From assembly GCA_033439265.1 (NCBI GenBank), contig JAVTVX010000031.1, positions 2,465,501 to 2,529,500 of the forward strand: a stretch of 64,000 nucleotides of DNA. The letters run 5' to 3'. Below are positions 37,001 through 48,775 of this stretch, in pieces (the first letter of the stretch is position 1; every line of letters begins with the position of its first letter). The notes beneath the pieces are model-generated. The model did not search any database. It saw nothing but the letters and a program-made list of their open reading frames with translations, and was not told where the DNA came from. This stretch comes from Dillenia suffruticosa. Taxonomy: Eukaryota > Streptophyta > Magnoliopsida > Dilleniales > Dilleniaceae. The position numbers were made by a program, and so were the translations under genes.

Positions 37001-40000
37001 TTATATCATTCATTGATCATCACTCTAGATATATATGGGTATATATGCTTAAGGAAATGACACAAGCACATAATGCATTTAAAAAGTACTATCATCTAGT
37101 TACTAAGGTGTACAATGCATCAATTCAAACACTTAGAACAGATGATAGAAATAACATATGCCCTAGTTTTGAAAGTTTTTTAAAACAAAAGAGAATTGAA
37201 CTAGAAATCATGAGTCAAGAAAATCTCAAAATAAATGAGGAAGACATAAACGCAATGGCACTATCATTATTAGAAGACATACACTTGACTCATGAATATT
37301 GGTATGATGCTATTAGCACCGCTACATACACATACAATCGCATTTCACACTATGAATTTCATGAAAAATCTCTAATAGAAATCATTAGAAATAGCAAACC
37401 AAGCCTTTTGCATCTTAGAAGATTTGGGTATGTTTGCTACATGAATGGAGTGCGATGCATATTCTTAAAATGAGTCAAGAAAAAATGGATATATTTGTTA
37501 TGATCCTAAAGTTACAAAAGATATGAAATTTGCCCAAGATGCTCTTTACTTTGTAGAATTAGGTGATAAAACACCACTAAGTCTGCCTATCGAAGCTCCG
37601 ATCGAGGAGCAAGGGGGAGTACAAATAAGCCACGTCCATGTTGCATGCCAAGGTCAAGTCATTGAGGGGGAGCCAAAAGCAAAGGCGAAAAAGAAAAAGA
37701 AGAACAAGAAAAAGAAGGCCAAGGAAGCTCAACCATCCGACACTACATTTCCAAGTCACGACTCCATGGAGCCCCATTCGTCGGACTAGAGGGGGAGTGT
37801 TGAAGATGACGATGAAAAATTCCAAAGAAGCCTAGAAAAGCCCAAGAAGACAGCCCAAACTACCAAGGGTATTTTGGACAGAATTTATAACGACTAGATT
37901 TTGGGTTTGTGTCTACCGACTAGTTTTTGTGTCTACTAGCTAGTTTTTGTATTTACCGACTTGTAAGACCTTTTAGGCTATAAACAAGTCTCCTCCCTTC
38001 ACTTGTAAGACATTGGAGCATTGTCTCCCATAGCTTAGTATAGAGCATAGTCTCTCTCAAAGTGTCTTTATGTATTCTTGAGCATTGTCTCAACAAAAAT
38101 GTCTTGTATTTAATATTTCATCAAAACAATACAATTGAGTTTATTCTCACAAATTCAAACTTTCATTCTCTTGTTGTTCTTCAACCTTCAAACTCAAACC
38201 ACAACTTTCGATCCATTGCTCACCACAAAACCCTAGCTCAACCACTAAAGCTTCCGCACTCCAAATTTTAACAATTAATTCATTTGAACAGGTAAGGCAA
38301 CACAAGGAGCACCCGTATGACCAAAAGAAAAATGATTTGCTCCACATTTCTTGTTGTCTTATTGCTAAATGGTACTATAGTGGTCCCATACATTTTAGTG
38401 GGGCAGCTTAATCAAGGCAAAAGTATGCAATTGCTCAGATTTAATAACAGTTCAGAGATACCTATTCTAGGACTGTTGCAGACAAAAATGCAACACAGCT
38501 ACATGACATTAATTGATGTAGTCTGCCGGAAGCATCAGTCAGTTGAACGAGATTGTAATCTAGAAAGGCAATCTTGGGTCCTTTAAAGGAAAACATCTGA
38601 TTACAGGATATGATTTTTCCTATTGAAATATTTTCACCAACAGCTTTTAGCTGGTTTTATTTAGCTCGAGTTCATTTAAGGAACAAGACTCCAGACATTC
38701 TATTTGAAGAGTTCTTGGACATAAACTGCCATAATGACTCAAACTTGTGTAATTAATTAGACAAATCCACTTGAAATTTTGTCATTATTAACAACCTTCG
38801 TTTTAGATTGTCTGACAAGCCCTAATTCTTATTGTCATGGCAGTCTCCAATCTTGTAATCTGAGATTTGTGAAATCAGTGTATCACAGAAGCTACATTTA
38901 TCTTCCCATTGCCAGCTAAACAAAATGAAACTAAAGATTTAACTCTTGCCGATTATAAAGTGCTTCAAATGACTTTGAGCTGCAATATAATCTAAGGGTC
39001 TCTATTCGCATTCTAGTCCAGAGTTGATGACCCTTCTTCTTCTTCTGCCTCGGACGCTGTTCAGATAAACCAGTTACTACTCATTTTCTTCTTTCTTCGT
39101 ATCCTCCGAACACACACACACACCCACAAATTCCTTTTGGATTTTGGGAGGAGGTGAGTTCCTTATGCATGAAAAACTCTAGAGAATGCAGATTACTACA
39201 CCTAGGAAACATAATAATTGTAATGCATATGTGTAGATAGTGGCAATGAATATGATATGGATACAGGGATACAGCAATTCCTTTTAAAGAAATGAAATAG
39301 GACTCTCCGCCTCAAAATTATTACAATGAAAACCAGAATGTAAATCTCAATTAATAAAGAAACTCAGCTTGTAATTCAAAACTCACCTTGCTTTGGCCTG
39401 TGAACAAGCACATTTAATGCAGTGTGATTGCCAGTAACATAAAGCATATCGGTTCCACTAGTTAAAGTCTGGCCACTTCTATTTTCAAATGATAGTAAGT
39501 TTTAGATAGAAGGCTTACCCTTACAAGATGTATAGCCATCTCCTGCATATTGAACACCACCCACAACAGGGCACTCACAAATTCTCCCCCTATATGTGTC
39601 CTGAGTAAAGATTTAACGCACTATTTTAGATGGAAAAGGATGCAGTAAAATATTCGGACAAACCATGACAGACAGCTAAGAGAGACAAATAACTAGCAAC
39701 AGAGCAAATAGTCGAACATTTTAGCATACCTTGCAAGCAGTGATATTAGATTTTATATCCTGCCAACAGCCACCATTTCTTTCAAGGCATTCATTAGTCT
39801 CAAGGTCTGCAGGATGACACATGGCAATGAAAAAGTTAGTACACTTGCCGATCCCTTAGCATCACAAATCACAAAGATGTATGCATATCAACCTCCACTC
39901 AGACAAATTGGAGGATCAGTTGTTTCTTTAAACCCTGCACATATAGCCTTCAAAACAGCAGTTCTCTCAAGTTTTCCTGTTGAGAAAGGAAAACAACGTT

Positions 40001-40120
40001 GCCATTAAGGTACAATGACCAGATAGAGTAGCTCTTATATGAGAAACAACAACCAGAAAGAGTTATGCAAATTTGTATCATTAATTATTCTGGGACATTG
40101 GCAAAAAATGATAATAATAA

Positions 40121-40151
<31 letters not shown>

Positions 40152-42657
40152 AACAATATTTATTCTACCCCTCTCTGAATGAGTGCACACGAACGCATTC
40201 GTGTCTGTGGGTCACAGATTTAAATGGAGGTCGAACACAGTTAATGACTAACAGTATTGGGCCAAACGGAATATTGGTGACATGAGGTGAAAACTTTCTT
40301 CACTCTCAAATCAAAACAAAACTTATTGATATAACAAATTTGATCATCAATGTATTTTAGAAGTTTTTATCGATTTTGTATAGTATAGTATTAATCAAAT
40401 GATTTTGAATGATATGAATTCAAATTGGATGAATTATTGGTTCCAATGAAATAATAAAGTGAGGAAAAAAATATTCATTTGCTAAGAAATAGAGAAGCAC
40501 TAATAGTGCAACTAATATTTATCTATTGCTAATACAGAAATATTTATATTTTACGAATAATAATTTAAAAAGAACCTAGTGAAATTCATTTTTTTAAGGG
40601 GATGGGATCTGGAAAGTGGAATCAACTCCTTGTGCCCCTGGCTTCAGTTAAGAGAGAAAGAGGGTGGCAGGGCTGCAGGCTGTAATCAAGAGATGAGAAC
40701 AGCTATTGGGCCTTTGGAGCTTCTCTGGCAAATGATGATCTAAGGTTAATGTCTTTCTTCTTTACCTTCCATGCTAATGGCCATTGCGGCCCTATTGGCT
40801 GAAATTTGGCTGCGAAAGGGACAACCCCATTCCCCCAACCCTGTAGCAGGCCATATCAGCATCGGCACTTGCCAACACTGATACATATTGACTATGGGCA
40901 CACAGACTATTATTTGATACCATGATGTGAGTGTGCAGAATAGGTCAGCCCAAGAGATGACCCGAGCTTCAAACAATATTAAAGGCCCATAAGATGCCAA
41001 GACCAAGCACATGAGACCTCCAAAAACAAAGGCATGAAGCTGCACCACCCAGATAAAGAGAGAACGACAACATCATGGGCCCAAGGCATGACCAGTTAAA
41101 ATGCTACCTACTACCTGTTGTTTGTCCTTTTTTTTTTATTTTGAAAAAGAGAAGCGGATATTTTTCCAGCTTACAGATCATGTAATATTCTGAAAATTGT
41201 TCTTTTGAAGCCGCGTCATCATTTTCCAAAATGAGTATGCCATTCCTTGTATCATTTTAAGATTTCAAAACATACAAAAGCAGCTACCTCAAGTAAGTAA
41301 TCAACTTATAATCACCTACTCTTTCAGCAACAACATTTTTCCTTTCATTTTTGTTTTGACAAATAAAAACTTTATTTTCAAAGAAAAAAAAATAAAAATA
41401 CTGCACATCCATGGGCAAAATTTTACTAGGTTATGACTAATCCCAATACACCTACTAATGTAGAAAGCAATAGAGAAGGAGAATAGAGGATACAAATAGC
41501 TGAAGAAGCAAGAGAAGAAACCAGAGAGTACAAAGGCAGAAGAGGGCGATAGAAAGAGAGGAGAAACAATTCAATAATCAATTCATATTCCAAAGGCTGA
41601 ACTATTCAATACTCCCAAGGCCAGTATTTAGAGGCCTTAAATACTAAATAAATTGAAAACTAAATAACTTCTAAACTTGTAACAAAATTAAATGATAATG
41701 GAAAACTAATTATTTTGAAAATCTTTTTAAATGCTAATCAAAATAGTCCTATTCTTGCTATCTCAATTATACAATACTTTTCTTCCTTCATCTCCTTTAA
41801 GGTAGGCGATGACTCTGGTGTGTTATTTTGGGAGAATTCATGAATTGGATTCGCCCATATCTGCTTCTTTCCCTCACCTCAATACCTTATCTAGACTTCA
41901 CTTCACTCCTATAAAAAATTTCTATATTTGGGAAGGACAATCATTTTTTTTTTTTTGAATTCTCATTTCTTTCAGAATCTTAGCGATAGAGAAGCTGTTG
42001 AGGTTTCTTCTCTAATTTCTCTACTTGAGGGTAATGAATGTACTTCTTTAATAGGATTTGAATCTTGATTCTTTGGAAGGTTTTGACATGTAGACCTCTT
42101 TTTCATCATCTAATTAGTCTTTTCCAAAATCCTCACTTTCAATTAAGTAACCTCATTTGGAAGGAATTATTTGGTTCATGGTATTTAATAAAATTAATAT
42201 TAATGATCTTTTTCAAAAAGAAGAGACCTTATAAAGCTATCTCCTCGGATTTTTGTGTCATGTTTATATCAATTTGAAAACTAGAGATCACTTATTTTCA
42301 CATTGCTTTATAGTGAGGGAAATATGGAACTGCCTTTTGCTATGTGTAACAATGATTAGGTTTGCCCAAGGAGGGTTTGGGATTGTTCCTTACAAATTTT
42401 AGAGGTTCTGGAGGGGAGAAAGAAACTAGATTGTTGTGAAAATGCACATTTTTAGTCATCACATCGTATATTTGGAAAGAGTGGAATACCAAAATTTTTA
42501 GTGAGAATGCTGAAGCTTCTCTTTTACGGGACAACTTTTTTTTTTTAATATACACTTCTCTATGAACCGATGCATTGGCAATTTGTGAAGATTATAGTTT
42601 AGAAATTTGAAGAGGGATTGGAGAGCATTTATGCATTATTTTTCCTTATATATATAT

Positions 42658-42705
<48 letters not shown>

Positions 42706-45700
42706 GTTTCTTCATTTCTTCTAATGATTCTTTATCCTTGGGAGTTTTTGTATATTCTTTCCTACATCTAATATATTTTTTTCTATTAAAAAAATTAATC
42801 CTATTCTTGCTATACTTTTGCTGCATCAACTAAAGCAAATCTGAATTCTTCATTGGGATATTCTACTATAATATAGCAGAGATCACAATAGAAAATAAAA
42901 GTGAAATAGGTCTGTAGAAAAATAAATAAGTATTGCAAATATCACTGCCCCATCTAGAAACATTTTGGCCTCTATAAGCCAATACATGTCAAACAGAGCT
43001 GCCAAAATTTTGGCTATCATCAAAAGCAGAACCTGACAATCTGAAACAGTTTCAACAGTGTTACATTATGGTAAAAGACTCAGACCTCCTAGGCTCATTT
43101 GAAACTAAATATCAATAAACAAGACAACCAGATTTACGGTGGAAGCATTCTACCCTTCACCACCTATTATTCTGTGTCTAATGGTTGGCATTTTCCTTCT
43201 TATACTTTACCAACATAGCTTCTCAAATGAGAAGATAATGGAACATGTCAGAAAATGAATCTGCATCATGTTATAAACCAGGTCATAGCTATCCAGTTTG
43301 AATCCCCTAATCTTACAGAACCTAAACCTTATTCGTTGGCCACCAGGTCATATTAGCAATACCAAAAGAACTAACCAAAGGGTAGTAGAAACAGGAAATG
43401 TATCTTATTACATAATTTGTTATAGTTACATCCACATGAGGAGAAATTTAGTTAATTATTTTTCGACTTTAGCTAAAAGAGGGCATAAGTCATGATTTGT
43501 CCTTTCTATGGTAACCAAGGAGCAAACAGCATTATGTTTTATATACTTGGAAAATAAGCCATGTTATGCAGTAACAAACCTCGGTACTGGACATTATTTA
43601 TAACCAGGGTTGGCAAGATGGTAACATCCCCACGAGATCCCCTTCCAACCTAGAATGCATAAATGAAGACAGAAGAATTGAGCTCATAATATTAAGCAAC
43701 TCAGCAAACTTACAAATTTAAATTCTTAGTCCCTTGGAACAAGCGACCTATTGGCTGCTGAACACCTTGAGAACATGTGTTAGCAAGATATATGAAACTT
43801 TATATGTAATGAAGTTAATATAGTGGGAAGTGCAAAGAAGAGAGAAAACAACAAGACCTGCATCTCCTGTTCAATTTTCAGTACTTCATTATCAATGTCA
43901 GCGTCAGGATCACCCATGCATTTTTTAATCTTCTCAAGGGGCAGACCTAAATCACATTGGGACCATTATGGAACATACAAGGATAGATCAAAGACCATGC
44001 AATATGTGTAACATTTCTACGTGATAGAACTCACCAAGCGATTTAATAACATCCTCAGCACATTCTTTGCTATATCTCTTCTTCTTCATGGAACACCTGA
44101 CGTGAAAATCAGTCACAAAATCCCACCAAACCCAAGATCGGTTGCTCTCATTGGCAACTCTGTGCACACAAAGCTGCCTCAAGTTCTCAAACACCACATC
44201 CTTCCCCTGATATCCCTCCCCAAAGTCCTGCTCTGGATCAGGTGCACAGTATCTACCATGATTTATACACTGAGACTTGCATTGGCTACTGAGAATGAAA
44301 GCCTGAGGACAGTACCAAGTTATATAATGAGGTGTGAACAAGGTGTAACCTCCTCTCTCAAGAATCTGAGCATGGCCCTTGAAATTCTTAATGAAATTCA
44401 TCTGCTCATCGCAACGAACTCCACATTCATCATTGCTATTTGTCCAAAGCTCATATTCTACCCTCGAATCTGGGTGAGGCATTGATTCTGTCCAGTCCAA
44501 CTTTATCACAACTTCACCACCTTTTTTTAGTTCTTTTTTCAAGGTCTCACCGAAAGACCGCTCAATCAAAGCTGATGGGATCTCAATCTTCTCAATGTAG
44601 CCATCCGAGTCAATGTTTTCCTGAGGAGAATCCATTGTTATTAGAGGCTCATCTACATTGTCAGCCACTAAAACTGCCGCAGCTCCAGCTTGTTGACCAT
44701 TCCAAACCTTCATGGCAAAGTAGCATTCTGGAAGAACAAGAATTTAGTCAAATCAATATAAACCACATCCTAGATCTTAATTAAAACACGCATGGACACA
44801 TATATTAATATAAACGTATATACTGAAAAAAAAGAAAAAGAAAAATAATAGGGTTAGTGATATGATCCCAAACAAAGCAATTCCACTTCAATGCAACCAA
44901 TTTCACAAAAATTATTATTATTATTATTTTGTTTGTAGGAGAGGATTCTATAGTTATAAATTCAACCAAAAACTTTTAGTTCTATCATTTCAAGATTCAC
45001 ACGTTACAGTAGATAAATTAAAAATATAAGAGAAAACTAAAATGCCAATTTTTTTTTTTTTTTTGCGTGTGTATTTGAGAGAGAGAGAGAGTGAGAGAGA
45101 GAATTCATCTTACAGTAGATAAATTGAGACCCTCCGCCCACAGAAAATGAAAAAGGAAAGAATAAAGGGAAAAACTTTTTGATAGAATAAGCAAATCTAT
45201 CCCGAAGACCATATCTATTATCTGCTAAAACTTCAAAATAACACCTGAGGATTGATATTTGGGTACAGGAAAGGCCACAGATGATTAATTGATGAACAAG
45301 CAATTCAGGTAACCTTGCCAATTAGTGCTAATTACGTACAAAATACCAAATATATGGAATTTTTGTCAATTGAAGAAACGATGCTTACTCATTTATATCA
45401 AAGATATCTAATCAAAAATCGGGTCAACCCCACAAAAGGAAACTTAAGAACAAGGCCAACCCATAATTAATTTAGACGTTTAAGCTTTAGTCAATTCAAA
45501 AGAAGGCAAACAAAATTAGGATTTCCACAAAAAACAAAACAAGGGGATGAATTAAAGATAGCCATAAGTTAGATTTTAAATTGAATGAATCAGAGATAGA
45601 GAGAGAGGTACCTCCACGATCGAGAAGGAGAATAGTAGGATGAGAAGTCTTAGACTTGAAAGGATGGTCACCATCAAAAGCGGAGCAACCAACAGAACCT

Positions 45701-45909
45701 TTGTCCGGATAAACAACAGTACCAATCAAGGATCCTCCATAGTCAGGTACTCCAAAGTTGCCTATCGCACTGTCGTGCTTCGACCTCAGATCATGCGGCG
45801 ACATTACGCTTATACTACTCTTCTCCACCACGAATCGACCATCTGCAATCCCCGTCCATATCATCAAAATCATCACCAACACTCCTCTCATAGGAATCAT
45901 CGTCATCAT
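34097..45909 (-). CDS. Vacuolar sorting receptor (VSR/BP-80 family), copy B
   Basis: Twelve exons in transcript order: 45612-45909, 44035-44727, 43858-43946, 43580-43649, 39893-39976, 39730-39806, 39519-39600, 35460-35542, 35226-35289, 34996-35124, 34303-34406, 34097-34213. The lengths are the same as in copy A: 1890 bases, 629 residues. All splice sites and the frame are kept. Domains match copy A: signal peptide, protease-associated domain, Cys-rich luminal domain, EGF-like repeats, membrane segment at 565-586, YMPL at 605-608. Nine residue differences from copy A were counted by eye: R20G, L43S, I64T, A73V, Q82H, C89S, D324E, R451G and A472T (A to B). Several copy B residues look closer to the family pattern (T64, E324, T472). 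Intron 7 (35543-39518) is enlarged by an LTR element. Gene product and role are as for copy A. Whether the long intron is spliced well cannot be told from sequence. Confidence 0.94.
35657..36134 (+). repeat. 5' LTR of the TR-GAG-like element
   Basis: 478 bases, TG...CA. It holds a likely TATA box, GGCTATAAATAAATC, near 35834, and an imperfect repeat of TTTTGTGTCTAC..GCTAG three times upstream of it, which may be promoter-proximal motifs. Confidence 0.9.
36134..37060 (+). CDS. Gag-like protein of the TR-GAG-like element
   Basis: Frame of 308 codons. The N-terminal two thirds look like the copia-type gag (UBN2-like) family: [11 protein letters not shown], then a W-rich [12 protein letters not shown] block, and a [12 protein letters not shown] block. 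A complete zinc knuckle, [14 protein letters not shown] (Cys-X2-Cys-X4-His-X4-Cys), is at residues 222-235. The start codon begins on the last base of the LTR, so the primer site codes for the first residues (MVSKQ). After about residue 258 the frame runs into unrelated sequence where the integrase part begins in another frame. In the family, gag forms the particle that packages element RNA. Without reverse transcriptase the element would rely on a partner. Confidence 0.8.
   Translation: MVSKQITFPSLTSENYPQWAAIIQRLFNIPDSLEHTQEESLETTHPKFEQWKKQDDGITLKLLTSMDEAHQSMVRGCPNAKAVWDTLEGLYGNKHNLGRVFELQQQISKLQRGDKTLPQAFGGLERLWTELETLRPLTMDLNILQQRRNEDKTFALLISLGEPFKEVRQEILRKEVLPFYEEVRGMIPRAETSKRLEEESRPQMDSYGFKTTMEEQHAENVCTHCQRQGHIEERCWDLHPNLKSNGAKPYQRSELLIKGISSNPNLNTLNMCIAILDKPLACLEKDTNILYHSLIITLDIYGYICLRK
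36946..37789 (+). pseudogene. Integrase fragment and C-terminal remnant of the TR-GAG-like element
   Basis: Frame 1 (to 37473) reads [20 protein letters not shown], then LRTDDRN, where copia integrases have 'LRSDNGG'. The second catalytic Asp is therefore kept, while the zinc-binding region and the first catalytic Asp are missing. A frame change then leads to [17 protein letters not shown], like the 'CYDP.....SRDV.F' block after integrase, and to a Lys-rich tail (about 37670-37725) ending at 37789. Reverse transcriptase and RNase H are deleted. Confidence 0.7.
37798..38273 (+). repeat. 3' LTR of the TR-GAG-like element
   Basis: 476 bases, paired with 35657-36134. By eye it differs at a few percent of positions, more than the LTR pair of the copia element at 46859-53721. 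Confidence 0.9.
40109..40155. repeat. (AAT)n microsatellite in VSR copy B intron 4
   Basis: Interrupted AAT/ATA repeat, clearly longer than the unit A counterpart at about 24427-24448. Confidence 0.85.
40746..41048 (-). other. 100-codon open frame inside VSR intron 4, unit B
   Basis: Counterpart of 25026-25328, same length, open throughout, with 8 residue changes. No family is recognised. It is listed only because the frame survives in both units. Confidence 0.2.
41805..42790 (+). pseudogene. LINE 3' remnant (zf-RVT region) in VSR intron 4, unit B
   Basis: This is longer than in unit A. Broken frames read SNLIWKE, then [25 protein letters not shown], like the 'NTNDLLQ.RRPYKALSPD.C.MC' block of plant LINE ends, then [18 protein letters not shown] in another frame, and a tail ending near AATATATTTTTTTCTATT. 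The element runs opposite to the VSR. Confidence 0.65.
42651..42701. repeat. (TA)n microsatellite, unit B only
   Basis: About twenty-five TA units inside the LINE tail. Unit A has only TTATATAAATAA at the same point (about 26535), so the array grew in unit B or shrank in unit A. Confidence 0.9.
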
Positions 45910-46164
45910 CCTCCCTCTGTCTCTCCTACCTCTTCTACTTTCCTATGAATTGAAACTAAAATAAAAACCTCTTTCCTCTCTAAGACTGTTCTAAAAGAAG
46001 GACAAGTGTGAAGAGCTTTGAAAACAGGTGGAGAGAGAGAGAGAGAGGGAGAAATGGACTTTACTTGAGTTCTACCTTTCTTCCTTTTGATTTCTCTGTG
46101 ACGTAAAACAAACGACAGGCGAAAGGGGAGCGTGGCGGACGGAGTCAACTAACTCATCCGATCA

Positions 46165-46213
<49 letters not shown>

Positions 46214-46853
46214 ACTTGTAGAGAGAGAAAAAGAGAGATGAGGAAAATGACAGATTTTAAATTTAGCGGAATCATTTGGACAAAAATGTCCTTTGGATTT
46301 CTCAAAATGTCTATTTTGGCTTCCCATATTTTCTTCCATCTCAAGGCAATCTGGTTTAAGATAAAATGCAATTTTAGGGGTGGAGTTTGCAAAAATAGAG
46401 TATTGCGCACTCGGACGCCATTCCTGTCTTGGAAGAAAGTCAATTCATCAAGCGGTTCCAATTAATTGAAATCTTGGCAATGAAATCTGGTACAACCAGC
46501 TCCATGGTAAGCTACTGAATTTTATATTCTATTATATATTAAATGCAAAATATTATAAAATAAAACATTTCAATGCCAACATTTCTAATTTTTGAAACAT
46601 TTTAATATATTAAATTAATTAATATTTACAAAAATATTATTTTTAAATGTTTTCAATTTTTTATTTTTTATTTTCTATAATTTTATAAAAATATTATTTT
46701 TTCATATCATTTTATATTAATTTCTGTTTTCGATTTCTATTTTCATATTATTCATAATAGTCTTTTCTTTGACTTGGAAAGGAGTCAATGGGACCAAACA
46801 CAGATAAATTCTCAGTTCAAAAGACTCATGATCTCATCTCTCAACCCATTTTT
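45910..46853 (-). promoter_or_regulatory. Upstream region of VSR copy B
   Basis: Matches the region upstream of copy A, including a (CT)n run at 46169-46210 that is much shorter in unit A (about 30066-30087). The copia element then cuts the shared upstream sequence about 950 bases from the start codon. No core promoter could be fixed. Confidence 0.4.
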
Positions 46854-46858
46854 GAAGC

Positions 46859-47340
46859 TGTTGGTTATTTATGCCCATTATGGGCATTTGGGTAATTAAG
46901 GAATGGGGTAACTCCCATCCTTAATTACCATTAACCAATATTTTGGTAACCCCCACCAATTAAGTGATTTGGTCTTACCTTCCTTCTGAGAGAGGGAATA
47001 ATGGAGGAAACTCTCCTTCTCCTACCTAGTGAGTGGACAGCAGCCATAGGAGGAGATGGCTAGGGTTTCACATATTCTCTAGAGAGAGAATAGAGAGAGG
47101 GATGAAGATTTTCGCGTAGGAAAATCTCCCATCGTCAGACGATTCACCGGACATGAGGATTGCGGCGTTGTGATGCTGTGGTGGTGATTCGACTAACCTC
47201 GTGATCACCATCCGACCGTGCGATCCGTTCGAGGGACATCGTGACACGGTGGATTTTGGAAACTGCCCTATCGAGGTATTTATCCCAAAAATTCCGATCT
47301 ATTTAATTCACGCTTCCGCATGCGCGATTAAATCCAAACA
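46859..47340 (+). repeat. 5' LTR of the copia element
   Basis: 482 bases. It holds about 61 bases (near 47090-47155) that the 3' LTR lacks, and otherwise differs at roughly seven or eight single positions by eye. It also contains a GCTAGGGTTT telo-box-like word near 47061. Confidence 0.9.
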
Positions 47341-47867
47341 TTGGTATCAGAGCGGTTGTTGGATTTAATTTAATAATTTTCGGAATTATTTTTGGGGTTT
47401 TTAAAATTTTGGGGTCCGGATCACGGATGAGTTTCGTTAATCTGAGAACACTGCAAGAATACCCATGGCCCAAGGATTACAAATATATTTTTTATTTAAT
47501 TTTCGGAGCATGTTTGGGCCATGAGATGTCCGGTCGAAGTTTGCGACCCTACGGACATAAAACCCTTAGATCTGTGGCTTTAGAGGGCGGATCGATGCAT
47601 GAAAATAATATAAATGAGTTCCTTGCATCTAGATCTACGGTTTTATATATTTTATTGTGTGATTTGGTTGCCGAAAACTGGGATTTCCGAATGGCCGCGG
47701 AGGGCCGCGACTGGGGTGGTTGAATCCCACCATTTTTGGGCTTGAATCCTCCTAAAATCGAGTGTAGGATGTTTGGAGGATACCCACAAATTTTTCCCAG
47801 TTGAAAAATGCAAGAAAAAACAGCCGGATTGGTGTTTTCCAGAAAACGGGTCGAAAAACCTGTTGTA

Positions 47868-48330
47868 GGACCCGTCGGGCGAAGAAGACCCGACCCAGAC
47901 CCGCGGGCGCGTGACACACACGCGCCACACAGGCGCGTGAACAGGCTGGGTCAGCGGTCGGGTTGGACCCTGACCCGACACCGACCCGCAACCGACCTGA
48001 TCGGGTCGGGTCGGACCGTTGACCGGGTCAACGGGTCAACCCTGACCCGTTGACCGACCCGATCTTACCCCGGCTCAACGCGGCTCAGCGCGTGAAGGCG
48101 CGTGAGCCGCGCGCCGCGACTGGGCGCGCGTGAGCCACGCCGCCCCAGGCGCGTGGCAGCGCGTTTGAGCCACGCCGCGCGTCTGGCGCGTGAGCCAGTC
48201 TGCTGCCAGCGCGTGAAGGCGTGTGGCAGCGCGTGGAGGCTCACCGCCGGCGCGTGGAGGCGTGCGGCGGCGCGTGGATCACACCGCCGGCGAGCGGCGG
48301 CGCGTGTGGGCCTCGGGCGGCGCGTGAAGT
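47868..48330. repeat. GC-rich CGCGTG/GGGTCGG repeat region in the copia leader
   Basis: This sits between the primer site and the gag remnant. The first part is made of CGGGTC/GACCCG words in both directions (for example GGGTCGGGTCGGACC and GGGTCAACGGGTCAACC). The second repeats GCGCGTG(A/G) more than a dozen times. It stands out sharply from the AT-rich surroundings. Open frames here are a by-product of the high GC content. Confidence 0.8.
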
Positions 48331-48775
48331 CGCTAAAAATTGAATTTTTTCAATTTTTTGGGGGTCCTATATCCATAAATGTGACTTTTTGTGGGTTTTT
48401 GTATGCCGAATCGCAATCCAAATGGTAAGATGCGATTCCAAGTTGTGGTGTATGGTATCCGTTGACTCATACGCTCGCTTTGGGGTCGTACTCAAGTCAT
48501 TTTGGTCTTGATGATTCGTAGGGCGTACAAAAATGTGATAATAAGCATTTCCAAGTCACAAATGTCTCTCTCAATGCGTTGAGAACTGTCGTATTAAATT
48601 TTTTGTAAATTTTTACAAGGAGAATAAACTGAATGATATGATCTGCGCGATTTTATCAGTAGATTCGGTTTATTCTCGAGAGATAAAAATCTAACGGGAA
48701 TCTGAGGCAAGAGATGATGGACCCCAGGGTGGGTACCGCGCCTTAGAATATACGAGATAAAGAGATCTATCGTGT

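Larger units (their letters stand above)
35657..38273 (+). mobile_element. Non-autonomous copia-type LTR element with gag (TR-GAG-like)
   Basis: Paired LTRs (35657-36134 and 37798-38273) start TGTTGAAGATGA and end AACA. The 5-base target duplication is ATTAA (35652-35656 and 38274-38278). Unit A keeps the empty site (AGTAATTAATTCATTTG, about 22583-22599). The primer site TGGTATCAAAGCAG starts at 36135, in the style of initiator Met tRNA. A purine run, AGAGGGGGAG, precedes the right LTR. Inside are an intact gag frame and an integrase piece; reverse transcriptase and RNase H are absent. It lies antisense to the VSR in intron 7 of copy B. Confidence 0.92.

Noticed and set aside
47409..48428. 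Several overlapping open frames up to 122 codons in the copia leader
   Set aside because: They lie in the GC-rich repeat block on both strands at once, have Arg/Pro/Gly-biased composition and match no protein. Low stop-codon density in GC-rich sequence explains them.
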